A stretch of DNA of 64,000 nt, taken from positions 1-64,000 of the forward strand of contig JAFVBC010000011.1 in assembly GCA_017480185.1 (NCBI GenBank). The letters are read 5' to 3'. A program made the position numbers and the translations under genes. Below the pieces are notes generated by a model that was not told where the DNA came from, did no database searches, and was given only the letters and a program-made list of their open reading frames with translations. Source of the DNA: Bacteroidales bacterium. GTDB taxonomy: Bacteria; Bacteroidota; Bacteroidia; Bacteroidales; P3. Positions 25,382 to 35,620 of this stretch are shown here, one piece after another (position 1 is the stretch's first letter; each line of letters starts with the position of its first letter).

Positions 25382-27640
25382 ATGCAGGAACTTCCATCCA
25401 TCTTCTACGACCTTGCAGTAATTTTAATCACGGCAGGTGTTACCACCGTAATTTTCAAATGGCTTAAACAGCCCCTTGTGTTGGGCTACATTTTGGCTGG
25501 TTTCTTCATCGGGCCTTACTTTCCCTGGTTTCCGGCCGTAACCGACGATGCCAATGTACATGTGTGGAGCGACATTGGCATCGTGTTTTTGATGTTTGCC
25601 CTGGGTTTGGAGTTCAGTCTGCGCCGACTGCGCAAAGTGGGTGCAACGGGAGCAATCACTGCCCTTACCGAATTGGCTGCCATGTTCTTGATTGGCAGTT
25701 CGGTGGGACGCATGTTGGGGTTTGGCTCGATGGAGTGCGTGTTTCTGGGGGCAATGCTTTCCATTTCATCCACTACCATCATCATTAAAAGTTTCGACGA
25801 TTTGAAACTAAAGCAGCAAAAGTTCACCGGTACGGTAACTGCTGTGCTGGTTGTGGAAGACCTAATTGCCGTGGTGTTGATAGTGGTGCTGTCGACAATG
25901 AGCGTCAGTAAAAGCGTCGATGGAGGGGCCGTGGTATTCAGCATTCTTAAACTGATATTCTTCCTCATTGCATGGTTTATCTTTGGCATCTACCTCATAC
26001 CCACTTTTTTGCGCTGGATGCGTCGCTACATGACCGAGGAGACCCTCTTGGTGGTGGCTGTGGGACTGTGCTTTGGCATGGTGGTGCTGGCCGACAAGGC
26101 TGGTTTCTCGACCGCTCTGGGGGCATTTGTCATGGGAGCAATACTGGCCGAGACCATTGAGGTTGAGGTAATTCACAACTTGATAACTCCATTAAAAAAC
26201 CTTTTTGGGGCAGTTTTCTTCGTGTCGGTAGGCATGTTGGTAAATCCCTCGGTGTTGGTGAAATACATTGTACCTATACTGGTTATAGCCCTGACGGTGA
26301 TACTTTTCAAAAGCACGTCGGCCACATTGGGCGTGTTGCTCAGCGGTAGGCCACTGAAAACAGCCATTCAAAGTGGGTTCTGTTTCTGTCAGATTGGCGA
26401 ATTTTCGTTTATCATTGCCGGACTGGGATTGAGTTTTGGAGTAATACGCCCAGAGCTCTACCCGATAATAGTCAGCGTATCAATACTCACCACTTTTGTT
26501 ACCCCATACATGATCAAAGGGGCGTTGCCCTTCTATAACTTCATCGAGCCCCGTCTGCCCAAGGTTATTAAGAAACATCTTGAGAGTTACAGCGAACACT
26601 CGCGCAGCACCGAGACCGACAGCGTGGGCATAGCCAACTTCATTCGCCGTCAGCTGACCAATATTGTGGTTTACGGCGTGATTCTTGCCACCATTGCCAT
26701 CCTGTCGCGTCTGCTGTTGCGCCCCACGCTGAATCATCTGTTTTCCGAAGCCGACATTCCGCAAATATGGAGCCGACTTCTGGGGTTGATAATCACGCTA
26801 ACGCTGATGGCACCATTTCTTTGGGCGGTAGCCGTAAAGAATGTAAGCGCAAAGAAGATAAAAGAGATGTTCGACACCTACCGCTTCTCTCAAGTGGTGG
26901 TCATACCGCTACTGGTGTTGCGCTACTTCACAGCCATATTGTTTGTGGGCATAGCCGTCAGCACATATATCAACATGGCCGTAGGCTTTTTGGGGGTGAT
27001 TGGTGTGAGCGTGGTGTTGGGCATACTGTATACCCGTAGGTCGAGCCATTTCTACTCCCAAATTGAAGAGCGCTTCAAGCAGAATTTCAACTCGCGTCAG
27101 GCACAAAACGCCTTCCGTCTGCCCCCCGGAATGGAAAACGATTTTGCCATGGAGCGGTTGCATTTGTCGCCCTACTCGCCATTGGCAGGTAAACGGCTGC
27201 ACGACATTCGTCTGCGCGAGACTTACGGAGTTAACATCGTAACCATTGAAAGGGGCGAAAATGTTATAGACCTACCCACCAAAGAAGACCTACTGCTACC
27301 CACCGACACACTGACTGTGATTGGCACCGACGAACAGATAACACGCATGCGAACCGATGTTGAGGTGGCTCCAGAAATGCTCATACACGACCGCTCCGAC
27401 CACGAGATGCACATGTATCGCTACCATGTAGAAGAAGGCGGCCCTCTGTGTGGATTGGAAATATATGACTCCGAATTCAACCAACGCCACCATGCTCTGA
27501 TTATAGCCATAGAACGCAACGGAGAAAAAATATTCAACCCCGACCACAACATAATATTTCAACATGACGACCTACTATGGTTCGTCTCGCCCGACAAGCA
27601 AACCATAACTGGTTTTGAAAAGAAGATGATAGAGGTGTAA
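25382..27640 (+). CDS. CPA2-type monovalent cation:proton antiporter with RCK_C domains
   Basis: The 752-residue product has an N-terminal Na+/H+-exchanger domain of about 12 helices (about 8-390; FALGLEFSLRRLR, KAGFSTALGAFVMGAILAE), further helices at about 420-560, and two tandem RCK_C/TrkA_C-like domains at about 595-660 (PLAGKRLHDIRL, DLLLPTDTLTVIGT) and 675-745 (GGPLCGLEIYDSEF, HDDLLWFVSP). It lacks the nucleotide-binding RCK_N domain of KefB/KefC, so glutathione/NAD gating is not expected. It probably exchanges K+ or Na+ for protons. Confidence 0.88.
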   Translation: MQELPSIFYDLAVILITAGVTTVIFKWLKQPLVLGYILAGFFIGPYFPWFPAVTDDANVHVWSDIGIVFLMFALGLEFSLRRLRKVGATGAITALTELAAMFLIGSSVGRMLGFGSMECVFLGAMLSISSTTIIIKSFDDLKLKQQKFTGTVTAVLVVEDLIAVVLIVVLSTMSVSKSVDGGAVVFSILKLIFFLIAWFIFGIYLIPTFLRWMRRYMTEETLLVVAVGLCFGMVVLADKAGFSTALGAFVMGAILAETIEVEVIHNLITPLKNLFGAVFFVSVGMLVNPSVLVKYIVPILVIALTVILFKSTSATLGVLLSGRPLKTAIQSGFCFCQIGEFSFIIAGLGLSFGVIRPELYPIIVSVSILTTFVTPYMIKGALPFYNFIEPRLPKVIKKHLESYSEHSRSTETDSVGIANFIRRQLTNIVVYGVILATIAILSRLLLRPTLNHLFSEADIPQIWSRLLGLIITLTLMAPFLWAVAVKNVSAKKIKEMFDTYRFSQVVVIPLLVLRYFTAILFVGIAVSTYINMAVGFLGVIGVSVVLGILYTRRSSHFYSQIEERFKQNFNSRQAQNAFRLPPGMENDFAMERLHLSPYSPLAGKRLHDIRLRETYGVNIVTIERGENVIDLPTKEDLLLPTDTLTVIGTDEQITRMRTDVEVAPEMLIHDRSDHEMHMYRYHVEEGGPLCGLEIYDSEFNQRHHALIIAIERNGEKIFNPDHNIIFQHDDLLWFVSPDKQTITGFEKKMIEV

Positions 27641-27716
27641 AGCCCCAGATAATTGCTCCACAGCACAATAAAAGCATCAAAAATGGGGTTATTAGCCTTG
27701 ATAAGCATAAAAAAGG

Positions 27717-29330
27717 ATGACAAAGAAAGTCGCATCAACGCTGCTAACGCTTGCCCTGCTTGCAGTTTGCAACATAAAAGCCCAGACCGATCGCAGTTTT
27801 GAAATTGCCAAAAACCTGGAGATATTTTCGTCGGTATACAAAAATCTGAACTTGAACTATGTCGACGACATAGACCCAGGCAAGACCATCAAAGTGGCCA
27901 TAGATGCCATGCTGGCCTCGCTCGACCCCTACACCAACTACTATGCTGAAAGTCAGATGGAGGACGTGAAGCTACAACTGCTGGGCGAATATGGGGGCAT
28001 AGGATCGCTTATAATGCAGCGTGGCGACTCGATACTTATCTCGGAAGCCTATCAAGGGTTGCCTGCCGACCAAGCAGGACTGAAAGCAGGCGACCGCATA
28101 ACCAGCGTCGATGGCGTGAGCACACATGGAAAAACCACATCGGATGTGAGCGCAGCCATGCGCGGACAAGCCGGCACCACAGTAACCCTCGGCATTGAAC
28201 GCGCTGGTAAGACCTTTGAAACCAAAATCACCCGTCGAGAAATTAAGTTGCCCAACGTACCCTACTACGGCTATGTGGCTGGAAACATTGGATATATAAA
28301 ACTCGACGAGTTTACCACCGATGCTGCAAAAAACGTCAGAGAGGCCTTTGTGAACTTGAAAAAAGACATGCCAAACATGAAAGGCATAATACTTGACCTG
28401 CGTGGCAATGGAGGTGGACTGATGAATGAGGCCGTCGACATAGTAAACATCTGGGTGCCCAAAGGCACTCTTGTGGTGGAGACGAAAGGGAAAGTGGCCT
28501 CGAAAAACATGAAGAGCTACACTCGTATGCAGCCTGTTGACACAGAAATACCACTGGCCGTAGTGATAGATGGTAACAGTGCATCGGCAAGCGAGATTGT
28601 GAGCGGCAGCCTGCAAGACCTCGACCGCGCCGTAATTGTTGGCCAACGCAGCTATGGTAAGGGGTTGGTTCAAAACATCCTGCCCATGGCCTACAATAGC
28701 CAAATGAAAGTTACCGTATCGAAATACTACATTCCAAGCGGACGTTGCATTCAAGCAATAGACTACACTCACCGCGATGCCAACGGCCGAGCCACCAAAG
28801 TGCCCGACTCGTTGAAGACCGCATTCAAAACCAAAGCAGGACGCACGGTGTATGATGGATTTGGCATCGAGCCCGACGTGGAGGTAAAACCCCAGTACAT
28901 GTCGAATATCGCAATAGCCCTTTCTCAGAAATTCATCATATTCGACTACGCCACAAACTACTATCGCACCCACCAAGCGATTGCTCCTGCCGAGCAATTT
29001 GAAGTAAGCGATAGCCTCTACGATGGCCTTTGCAACTTCATTAAAGAGCGCAATTTGAGTTATCAAACGCTTACCGAACGTATGCTAACCCAGTTGCGAG
29101 AAGTTGCGGAAAACGAAAAATACGACAGCGCAATAAGCCAAAACATAAAAGAGCTTGAGAAATTGCTCGATGCTGAAAAAGCCAACGACCTGCAACGCCA
29201 CCGTACAGAAATAAGCGAAATGCTTAAAGCCGAATTGCTGACACGCTACTACTACGACCGCGGAAGAATAGTAGGAGCCTTGAAAGACGACAAGACCATT
29301 GAGCGTGCCATCAACGAACTGCAGAAATAG
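27717..29330 (+). CDS. S41 family C-terminal processing protease
   Basis: The 537-residue product has a signal peptide (ending NIKAQ), a PDZ domain at about 85-165 (GLPADQAGLKAGDRITSVDG) and the S41 catalytic domain. The nucleophile lies in GNSASASEIVSG (about 285-296) and the general-base Lys in RSYGKGLVQ (about 312). Such Ser/Lys proteases trim periplasmic protein C-termini. It starts at ATG after an AAGG ribosome-binding site, and its stop overlaps the next gene's start. Confidence 0.94.
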   Translation: MTKKVASTLLTLALLAVCNIKAQTDRSFEIAKNLEIFSSVYKNLNLNYVDDIDPGKTIKVAIDAMLASLDPYTNYYAESQMEDVKLQLLGEYGGIGSLIMQRGDSILISEAYQGLPADQAGLKAGDRITSVDGVSTHGKTTSDVSAAMRGQAGTTVTLGIERAGKTFETKITRREIKLPNVPYYGYVAGNIGYIKLDEFTTDAAKNVREAFVNLKKDMPNMKGIILDLRGNGGGLMNEAVDIVNIWVPKGTLVVETKGKVASKNMKSYTRMQPVDTEIPLAVVIDGNSASASEIVSGSLQDLDRAVIVGQRSYGKGLVQNILPMAYNSQMKVTVSKYYIPSGRCIQAIDYTHRDANGRATKVPDSLKTAFKTKAGRTVYDGFGIEPDVEVKPQYMSNIAIALSQKFIIFDYATNYYRTHQAIAPAEQFEVSDSLYDGLCNFIKERNLSYQTLTERMLTQLREVAENEKYDSAISQNIKELEKLLDAEKANDLQRHRTEISEMLKAELLTRYYYDRGRIVGALKDDKTIERAINELQK

Positions 29331-30883
29331 TGTTCTCTAAACGAACTCATCGAAACATTTATCTTGCACTTGTGGCTGCACTTGGTGTGTGCATGCTCAC
29401 CTCGGTGTGGCTCACAAATCTTGTGTGGGTGCTGATGGCTGCCAATTGGGTGGCAGAGTGGAACTGGCGCGAGAAACTGAATAACGCGCGTCAAAGTCGA
29501 CTGCTGCACCTGTTTTTGGCAATATACATGCTGTATACCCTCTCACTTATATGGACGAGCAACCTGCCCGAAGGTCTACATGTGTTGCAGGTAAAACTAC
29601 CCATGTTGGTCATACCTCTGGTGATGCTCACTTCACCCTCGATAGAAGGCGTGGCGCGAAGAAACATTTTAACTATCTACGTACTGGCGGTAATTGTTGT
29701 CTCGGTCGTTAGTGTGATACGCCTATCAACTCTTCCAAGCATGAACTATCGCGAGGCTGTCCCATTCATGTCGCACATACGTTTTGCTTTGAACTGCTGC
29801 ATGGCTATATGTCTTAGTCTGTATGCTTTTGCCCAAAGCGATAGTTGGATTCAGAAAACGTTTAGCATTATCGTAGTTATATGGCTTGCTATATTTCTGC
29901 TACTTATACGGTCTCTTACATCGGTGGGTATTTTGCTCGTAGTTTCAACCATATTTGTAGTTTATTACAGCAAGAAGGCAATGTCGGTTCGCAGACGAAT
30001 ATGCCTATATACTGTGTGGATAGCACTGTTTGGAGGTATAGCTGCTTTAGTGTTGACCGCAGTCAACGACTATTACAAACTAAAACCGATAGCGACTTCA
30101 TCTCTAAAAGAAACGACCATCAGCGGCAACAAATACGAACATGCCTACGATGGCCTGATAGAAAGTGGCAACTATGTGAACAACTATGTGTGCAGGATAG
30201 AGTTGGAACAGGAGTGGAGTAAACGTAGCACAGTAGGCATTGATGAGTCAATTCCCAACGGCTACACGGTCTATCCCACCCTTGTGCGATACCTTAACGC
30301 CATAGGAGAAACGAAAGATAGCAGTGGTATCTCTCACTTAACGACGGAGCAGATAAAGGAAATAGAACAAGGCATAGCCAATCCTGTATACATTCATGGT
30401 ACGGCCATTCAGCGCATGGTAAGCACAGCGCTGTTTGAATATGAGAGCCATCGGCGTACAAATCGCGTGAGAGATTTCTCCATGATAGAGCGCACCGAAT
30501 TATGGAAAGCCACAGTGCAAGTGATAAAAAAACACGCAATTATTGGTGTGGGCTGTGGCGACGAGGTGGATGAAATGCACACAGAATTGCGTAATATCGG
30601 TTCAGAAATATCTGATACAGGGAAAACAACCCACAACCAATACCTCACCCTTTTAGCCTCGTTGGGCATACTGGGTGCAGCAGTGGTACTCTTGTTTATC
30701 TTTAGGGCGTTGCTTGGTGCAAGAAAGCAACCCATTTGGATAGTGGCATGGGCTGTGATAGTCGCCATGTCGTGCCTGACTGAAGATACCACAATAACAC
30801 TTGCAGGGATCACATTCTGCACTTTCTTTTTAGCTTTCATTGAAAAACAATGTACCGATACCACACACTTGACAACGGAGTGA
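29330..30883 (+). CDS. O-antigen ligase/polymerase-like membrane protein
   Basis: The 517-residue product has about ten hydrophobic helices and a large periplasmic loop at about 250-400. The end of that loop holds the ligase-type GVGCGDEVDE and THNQYLTLLASLGILG motifs of the Wzy_C/WaaL family. T9SS cargo in Porphyromonas is anchored to A-LPS made with an O-antigen ligase, so a similar role is possible, but that is inference. It starts with GTG sharing one base with the S41 stop and overlaps the next gene by 34 bases. Confidence 0.75.
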   Translation: MFSKRTHRNIYLALVAALGVCMLTSVWLTNLVWVLMAANWVAEWNWREKLNNARQSRLLHLFLAIYMLYTLSLIWTSNLPEGLHVLQVKLPMLVIPLVMLTSPSIEGVARRNILTIYVLAVIVVSVVSVIRLSTLPSMNYREAVPFMSHIRFALNCCMAICLSLYAFAQSDSWIQKTFSIIVVIWLAIFLLLIRSLTSVGILLVVSTIFVVYYSKKAMSVRRRICLYTVWIALFGGIAALVLTAVNDYYKLKPIATSSLKETTISGNKYEHAYDGLIESGNYVNNYVCRIELEQEWSKRSTVGIDESIPNGYTVYPTLVRYLNAIGETKDSSGISHLTTEQIKEIEQGIANPVYIHGTAIQRMVSTALFEYESHRRTNRVRDFSMIERTELWKATVQVIKKHAIIGVGCGDEVDEMHTELRNIGSEISDTGKTTHNQYLTLLASLGILGAAVVLLFIFRALLGARKQPIWIVAWAVIVAMSCLTEDTTITLAGITFCTFFLAFIEKQCTDTTHLTTE

Positions 30884-32070
30884 AGGTGATACTCAGTCCG
30901 TCGGACTCAAAAGTTACCTATTCTGGCGTTTACATCAACGTTGGTGCTCGCGACGAACAAGGACTTGACGAGGGCATAGCTCACTTTATAGAACACTCCA
31001 TTTTCAAAGGTACAACACACCGAAAGGCCTACCACATACTTAATCGCATTGACGGTGTGGGTGGCGAACTGAATGCGTTTACCACAAAAGAAGAGACCTG
31101 CATTTACGCATCGTCGCTATCGCAACATCTTGAACGGTGTATTGAACTTTTCTCCGACATACTATTCTATTCCACTTTCCCCGACAAAGAGATAGAAAAG
31201 GAGCAAGACGTAGTGTTGGAGGAGATTAACAGCTATAGCGACAGTCCCTCAGAACTAATCTACGACCAGTATGAAGAGCTGGCCTTTGCAGGGCATTCCT
31301 TATCACACAACATATTAGGCAGCAAACGCAATGTGCGCCATTTCACGCCACAACAAATTCGGCGTTTTATGGCGGGGCGATATGTACCACAGAGAATGGT
31401 AGTGTCGGTGGTGGGCAATATCAATTTCGACGACCTTGTAAAGATGTGTGAAAAGCACTTCGGCCACCATGAGCAACAGGCATCGGTTATTGATCGCAGC
31501 ACACATCCTCAATTTCAAATCTTTGACAAACAGGTTAATCGACACACCCATCAGGCTCACCTACTTACGGGATGTGAGGCTCCAAACATATACAGCAATC
31601 AACGGGCAGCCTTTTCTCTTATCAACAACATACTTGGTGGACCAGCCATGAACTCGTGGCTCAACGTGTCAATACGCGAGCGATACGGCTTTTGCTACAC
31701 AATTGAATCGCAGTATGTACCCTTCTCCGACACTGGTTTGTTTTACATTTATGCTGGTATAGACCATGAATCGGTTGATAAAACTCGCATGTTAGTGGCA
31801 GAACAATTGCGCCGCATTGCCGAAACACCTCTCACCCCCACACAATTGCGCCAAGCAAAGCTGCAAATGATAGGCCAAATGGCAATAACCAACGACACTG
31901 GTCTTAACGAGATGCAATCTATTGGCAAAGCCTACCTAAACTACGACAAGGTAGACTCGTTGGAAGAGATGGCTACCGATATCAACTCTTTAAGCGCATC
32001 CGACATACAGAATGTGGCACAACAATATTTCAGTCCAGCATTGTTTAGCACCCTCACCTACACACATTAG
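30850..32070 (+). CDS. M16 family zinc metallopeptidase
   Basis: The 406-residue product has the inverted zinc motif HFIEH (His45, Glu48, His49), the following KGTTHR and NAFTTKEET segments, a second-zinc-ligand region (EKEQDVVLEEI) and the C-terminal M16 half with SIRERYGFCYTIES. Only one M16 pair is present, as in the single-domain processing-peptidase class. The start overlaps the O-antigen ligase gene by 34 bases. Confidence 0.92.
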   Translation: MYRYHTLDNGVKVILSPSDSKVTYSGVYINVGARDEQGLDEGIAHFIEHSIFKGTTHRKAYHILNRIDGVGGELNAFTTKEETCIYASSLSQHLERCIELFSDILFYSTFPDKEIEKEQDVVLEEINSYSDSPSELIYDQYEELAFAGHSLSHNILGSKRNVRHFTPQQIRRFMAGRYVPQRMVVSVVGNINFDDLVKMCEKHFGHHEQQASVIDRSTHPQFQIFDKQVNRHTHQAHLLTGCEAPNIYSNQRAAFSLINNILGGPAMNSWLNVSIRERYGFCYTIESQYVPFSDTGLFYIYAGIDHESVDKTRMLVAEQLRRIAETPLTPTQLRQAKLQMIGQMAITNDTGLNEMQSIGKAYLNYDKVDSLEEMATDINSLSASDIQNVAQQYFSPALFSTLTYTH

Positions 32071-32072
32071 CG

Positions 32073-34058
32073 ATGAGTATAGGCTATCCGTGGTACAGCA
32101 TAGTGGTGTGTCTGCTGATTGCAGCAGCCTACGCCATCCTGCACTATTGGCATCGCCAGCAGTCGTGGAGTCGCGCTGCACGAGGGCTACTGGCCTTGAT
32201 GCGTGGCATGGTGGTGTTTGCACTGTGCCTATTATTGCTACGCCCCACAGTGCATCGCACCGTTACCGAGCGACACGAGCCTTGCATTGTACTCTTGCAA
32301 GATACCTCAACGTCGGTCAAGCAAGGTACAGACTCGGCATTTAGCATTGAGCCATTAGCGGCAATGCTTGCTCCACGAGCAAACACAATCATCGAATACT
32401 TTGGCGACCACCACAGCACCAACATTGCCTCGGCCATAGCTGGGCACCCCGAGGCCACGGCCATAGTCATGGCCTCCGATGGTCTGCACAATCGCGGAGC
32501 ATCGCCACTTGCTGCAGCCGAGCGACTCACCGTGCCCCTTTACACCATTGCCTTGGGCGACAGCAGCACTCGTCGCGATGCTATGCTGTGCAACTCACGC
32601 ACCAACAAAGTGTGCATACTGGGTAGCGAATTGCCGATAGAGGTAGGGGTAAAAGCCACACAACTGGCAGGAGCCTCTGCAAAACTCACCATTAGCCAGG
32701 GTAATAAGGAACTACATAGCAGCACCATTTCATACAACGACAACCATTTCTATACTACCATCACCGCAACCGTGGTGCCAACCGAGGCAGGCATGCAGAC
32801 ATTTAACATTGACCTGCAGGTCGTAAACGGTGAAGCAACATCAACCAACAACCACATATCGCTACACACCGAGGTAGTAGACAACCGCAAAAAGATACTA
32901 CTTCTTTACAACTCACCTCATCCCGATATAAGTGCATTGAAACAGGCTATAGAGAGCAACGCCAACTTCAGTGTGGAGGCAAAAGCTGCCGACAAGGTGC
33001 AAGGAGCATCCTCGGCCGACACATCCAACTATGCTGCCGTGGTGTTTCACAACCTACCCTCGACCTCATATCCCGACCAAAGCCACTACTCTTATCTTCC
33101 GCAACTTTACGTCATCGGCCTACAGACCGACCTTGCTCGTTTCAACCAGTTGCACACAGGCCTTGAAATAAAGGCATCAACCAATCATACCAATAGCGTT
33201 ACAGCCATTTATCAACAGTCTTTCTCTCTGTTCAATGCCGATGCAACCGACGCTGCACAAATCGAAGCCATGCCACCGCTCGATGCTCCATTCGGACAGG
33301 CCTCTGTTTCGCCACTGATGCAAACCCTGTTCACCGCCCGCTTGGGCAACATTGACACCCGCCAACCCTTGATTGCCGCCACCACGCAAGGCGACAAACG
33401 TCGTGCATTTGTGTGGGGCGAGGGACTGTGGCGATGGCGAATGGCCGATTATCGCGCCAATAACACACACTCTCATTTCGACAAACTGGTGGCGCAATTG
33501 GCCGCTTTCATTGCCACCCATGAGCCCAACAGCCTGCTACAAGTAGATGCCGAGAAACACTACGACATAGCCGAACCGATACAACTGCGAGCTAAACTAT
33601 TCAATAAAAACCTTGAGGCCATCAACAACGTCGAAATGTTACTGCAGTTGCATGGGCCAACAGGCACCGCAACCTACCGTTTCAGCCCCGAAGCCGACGG
33701 CTACCAACTCTCTTTAACGGCTCAACAAGAAGGCATTTACCGATACGTCGCCACGGCCACCTACGACGGCACAACCCACGAAGCATCGGGCACATTCGCT
33801 GTCGACCAAACCTCGGTCGAGACTTCAACACTCCAAGCCAACCACCAATTGCTGCAAGCCATGAGTCAAACCACCGGCGGTCGCACTATCACGCCCGATC
33901 AAACCGACAGTCTGTCGCAGTGGCTCAACATGCAAAAACCCACCATCTCGCAGCACATACAAAACCAAAGTCTGCTCAACCAGTGGTGGGTACTGGCATT
34001 GATACTGCTGCTGATGTGTGCAGAATGGGCGCTACGCAAAGCCAACGGCCGCACCTAA
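32073..34058 (+). CDS. Membrane protein with VWA-like domain
   Basis: The 661-residue product has two N-terminal helices (about 8-25 and 40-60), a VWA-like domain with a DxSxS metal site (LLQDTSTSV, about 73-81) and IVMASDGLHNRG, beta-rich Ig-like modules, and a C-terminal helix (WWVLALILLLMCAEWAL). This topology occurs in Bacteroidota alongside aerotolerance/MoxR-type systems, but no MoxR ATPase is adjacent. A precise role cannot be assigned. It lies 2 bases after the M16 gene. Confidence 0.72.
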   Translation: MSIGYPWYSIVVCLLIAAAYAILHYWHRQQSWSRAARGLLALMRGMVVFALCLLLLRPTVHRTVTERHEPCIVLLQDTSTSVKQGTDSAFSIEPLAAMLAPRANTIIEYFGDHHSTNIASAIAGHPEATAIVMASDGLHNRGASPLAAAERLTVPLYTIALGDSSTRRDAMLCNSRTNKVCILGSELPIEVGVKATQLAGASAKLTISQGNKELHSSTISYNDNHFYTTITATVVPTEAGMQTFNIDLQVVNGEATSTNNHISLHTEVVDNRKKILLLYNSPHPDISALKQAIESNANFSVEAKAADKVQGASSADTSNYAAVVFHNLPSTSYPDQSHYSYLPQLYVIGLQTDLARFNQLHTGLEIKASTNHTNSVTAIYQQSFSLFNADATDAAQIEAMPPLDAPFGQASVSPLMQTLFTARLGNIDTRQPLIAATTQGDKRRAFVWGEGLWRWRMADYRANNTHSHFDKLVAQLAAFIATHEPNSLLQVDAEKHYDIAEPIQLRAKLFNKNLEAINNVEMLLQLHGPTGTATYRFSPEADGYQLSLTAQQEGIYRYVATATYDGTTHEASGTFAVDQTSVETSTLQANHQLLQAMSQTTGGRTITPDQTDSLSQWLNMQKPTISQHIQNQSLLNQWWVLALILLLMCAEWALRKANGRT

Positions 34059-34071
34059 CCACAACCGTTAT

Positions 34072-35367
34072 ATGAGTACACAGCCACAGAAAACGCTGCT
34101 AAACGAGATTGCCACACTGCTTTCGGGCAAAGCAGTGGCGCAAATTGTGGCTCTTTTGGCATACCTTGCTCTGACGCGACTCTACTCGCCAGACGATTTT
34201 GGACTTTTCAACCTTTTCTATTCGCCCATCGAACTGCTCATCATCATTTCCACCTGCAAACTGGAACTCTCTATCATAGCAGCCCATACCGACCCACAGG
34301 CCCACGATCTTGCACGCCTTGCTCTACGCATCAACACCGCTGTCAGCCTCGTGCTGCTTGCTGCAGTGGGAGGCATGGTGGTTTGCAATGCCCTACCGGG
34401 TCAATTCTCGGCCCTCGGTCTTGTGGCTCTCATCATCCCCCCATTTGTTTTTTTCTGTGGCACATCTCGCGTATACGCAGCCCTATTCAACCGACAGAGG
34501 CAGTACCGCCCTATGGCATGGTCGGAGACCATCAACTCCGTTACAGCAGCCGTGGCCAAGATAGGTCTTGCCCTGGTACCACTATCGCGGTCGGGCATGC
34601 CACTGGGCGCACTGGCTGGACAGATGGCCTCAAACCTCAACCTAATACACAGGCTCCGACGCACCACCAACTTCTTTGGCACCCGCTCGTCCCGTGCTCA
34701 ACTGAAAGCAGCCGCTCGCAGTGCTCGCAACTACCCCCTTTTCGTGGCCACCAAAGACATAGTGAGCACACTCTCGGCCAACCTGCCTTTTTTGGCAGCC
34801 GCATTGCCGTTGGCCACAACTGCCACCACCTTGACTACCACCCAACTGGGACTGCTTGGGTTGGCACTAACCCTCACCGCCCGACCACTCAACCTCTTTG
34901 CCGGGGCATGTGAACGGGTGCTTTTTGCACGTACAGCCCAATTGCAACGAAGCGGTCAACCCATTGGCAAACTTGTGTGGCGTTATCTGACCGTGAGCTA
35001 CGCCATAGCATCAGTCCTATGCATAGTGGCCTACTTTGTGGCCGAACCAGCATGCGTGTTGTGTTTTGGCGACCGCTGGAGTGGCAGCGGAGCCTACATA
35101 CGCATCCTTTTGCCCTGGGTGGTGCTTCGCGTCGGCTCATTGCCCTTGACATTTGTTGCCAACCTCTTCTCCACCCAACGCACCGAGTTGCTATTCTACA
35201 TTGCACAACTGGCACTAAGCACAGCTGCCATAGCCATTGGCCTGTGGCAAGGCAGCCTACTGCTCGGCATGCGTCTTTTTGCGATGTGTGGGTGCATAAT
35301 AGCCGTAGCCATCACATTGTGGTACATGATGCAGGTGCATCGCTACGACCATCAAATCCACTCCTAA
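34072..35367 (+). CDS. Polysaccharide flippase (Wzx/MATE-like)
   Basis: The 431-residue protein has about twelve hydrophobic helices. It opens MSTQPQKTLLNEIATLLSGKAVAQIV followed by LTRLYSPDDFGLFNLF, the canonical start of oligosaccharide flippases. It probably moves lipid-linked sugar units across the inner membrane. I chose the ATG at 34072 because an in-frame ATG at 34018 lies inside the preceding gene. The O-antigen ligase-like gene 3 kb upstream suits a shared surface-glycan role, but no glycosyltransferases are here. Confidence 0.85.
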   Translation: MSTQPQKTLLNEIATLLSGKAVAQIVALLAYLALTRLYSPDDFGLFNLFYSPIELLIIISTCKLELSIIAAHTDPQAHDLARLALRINTAVSLVLLAAVGGMVVCNALPGQFSALGLVALIIPPFVFFCGTSRVYAALFNRQRQYRPMAWSETINSVTAAVAKIGLALVPLSRSGMPLGALAGQMASNLNLIHRLRRTTNFFGTRSSRAQLKAAARSARNYPLFVATKDIVSTLSANLPFLAAALPLATTATTLTTTQLGLLGLALTLTARPLNLFAGACERVLFARTAQLQRSGQPIGKLVWRYLTVSYAIASVLCIVAYFVAEPACVLCFGDRWSGSGAYIRILLPWVVLRVGSLPLTFVANLFSTQRTELLFYIAQLALSTAAIAIGLWQGSLLLGMRLFAMCGCIIAVAITLWYMMQVHRYDHQIHS

Positions 35368-35401
35368 ACCGACCTCACACCCTACCATCACCCACCACCG
35401 T

Positions 35402-35456
35402 AGGAGCATATAAGGAGATGAGTAGGAGTTGATCAGGACTTGATAGGGAGATGGTC
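35402..35456 (+). repeat. 11-base phased repeat, five units
   Basis: Five contiguous 11-base units run AGGAGCATATA, AGGAGATGAGT, AGGAGTTGATC, AGGACTTGATA, GGGAGATGGTC. They share the A(C/G)TTGAT core with the elements at 25.2 and 57.8 kb and are near-identical to units in the element at 42.5 kb. The element lies 34 bases past the flippase stop. Confidence 0.85.
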
Positions 35457-35589
35457 CTTACATGTATCATACTATCAACCACTTACACATTCACCTACTG
35501 CAGTCCCAGTGCAAAAAGATAACAGATTGAAAATCAGTAATATTATAAAACGTAACAAAAACGTAACCGTGGGAAAACATCGATGAGCT

Positions 35590-35597
35590 TAACTTTG
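35590..35597 (+). promoter_or_regulatory. -7 element of the Na/Pi transporter gene
   Basis: TAACTTTG matches the consensus and lies 23 bases before the ATG at 35621. Confidence 0.6.
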
Positions 35598-35620
35598 TGT
35601 TTGAATAAAACCATGATAAT

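Noticed and set aside
27972-29066. A 364-codon open frame on the minus strand
   Set aside because: It mirrors the S41 protease gene, whose catalytic and PDZ motifs are clear. The antisense product shows no domain.
34383-34913. A 176-codon open frame on the plus strand
   Set aside because: It is another frame inside the flippase gene. Its Pro/Arg/His-rich product is typical of a shadow frame.
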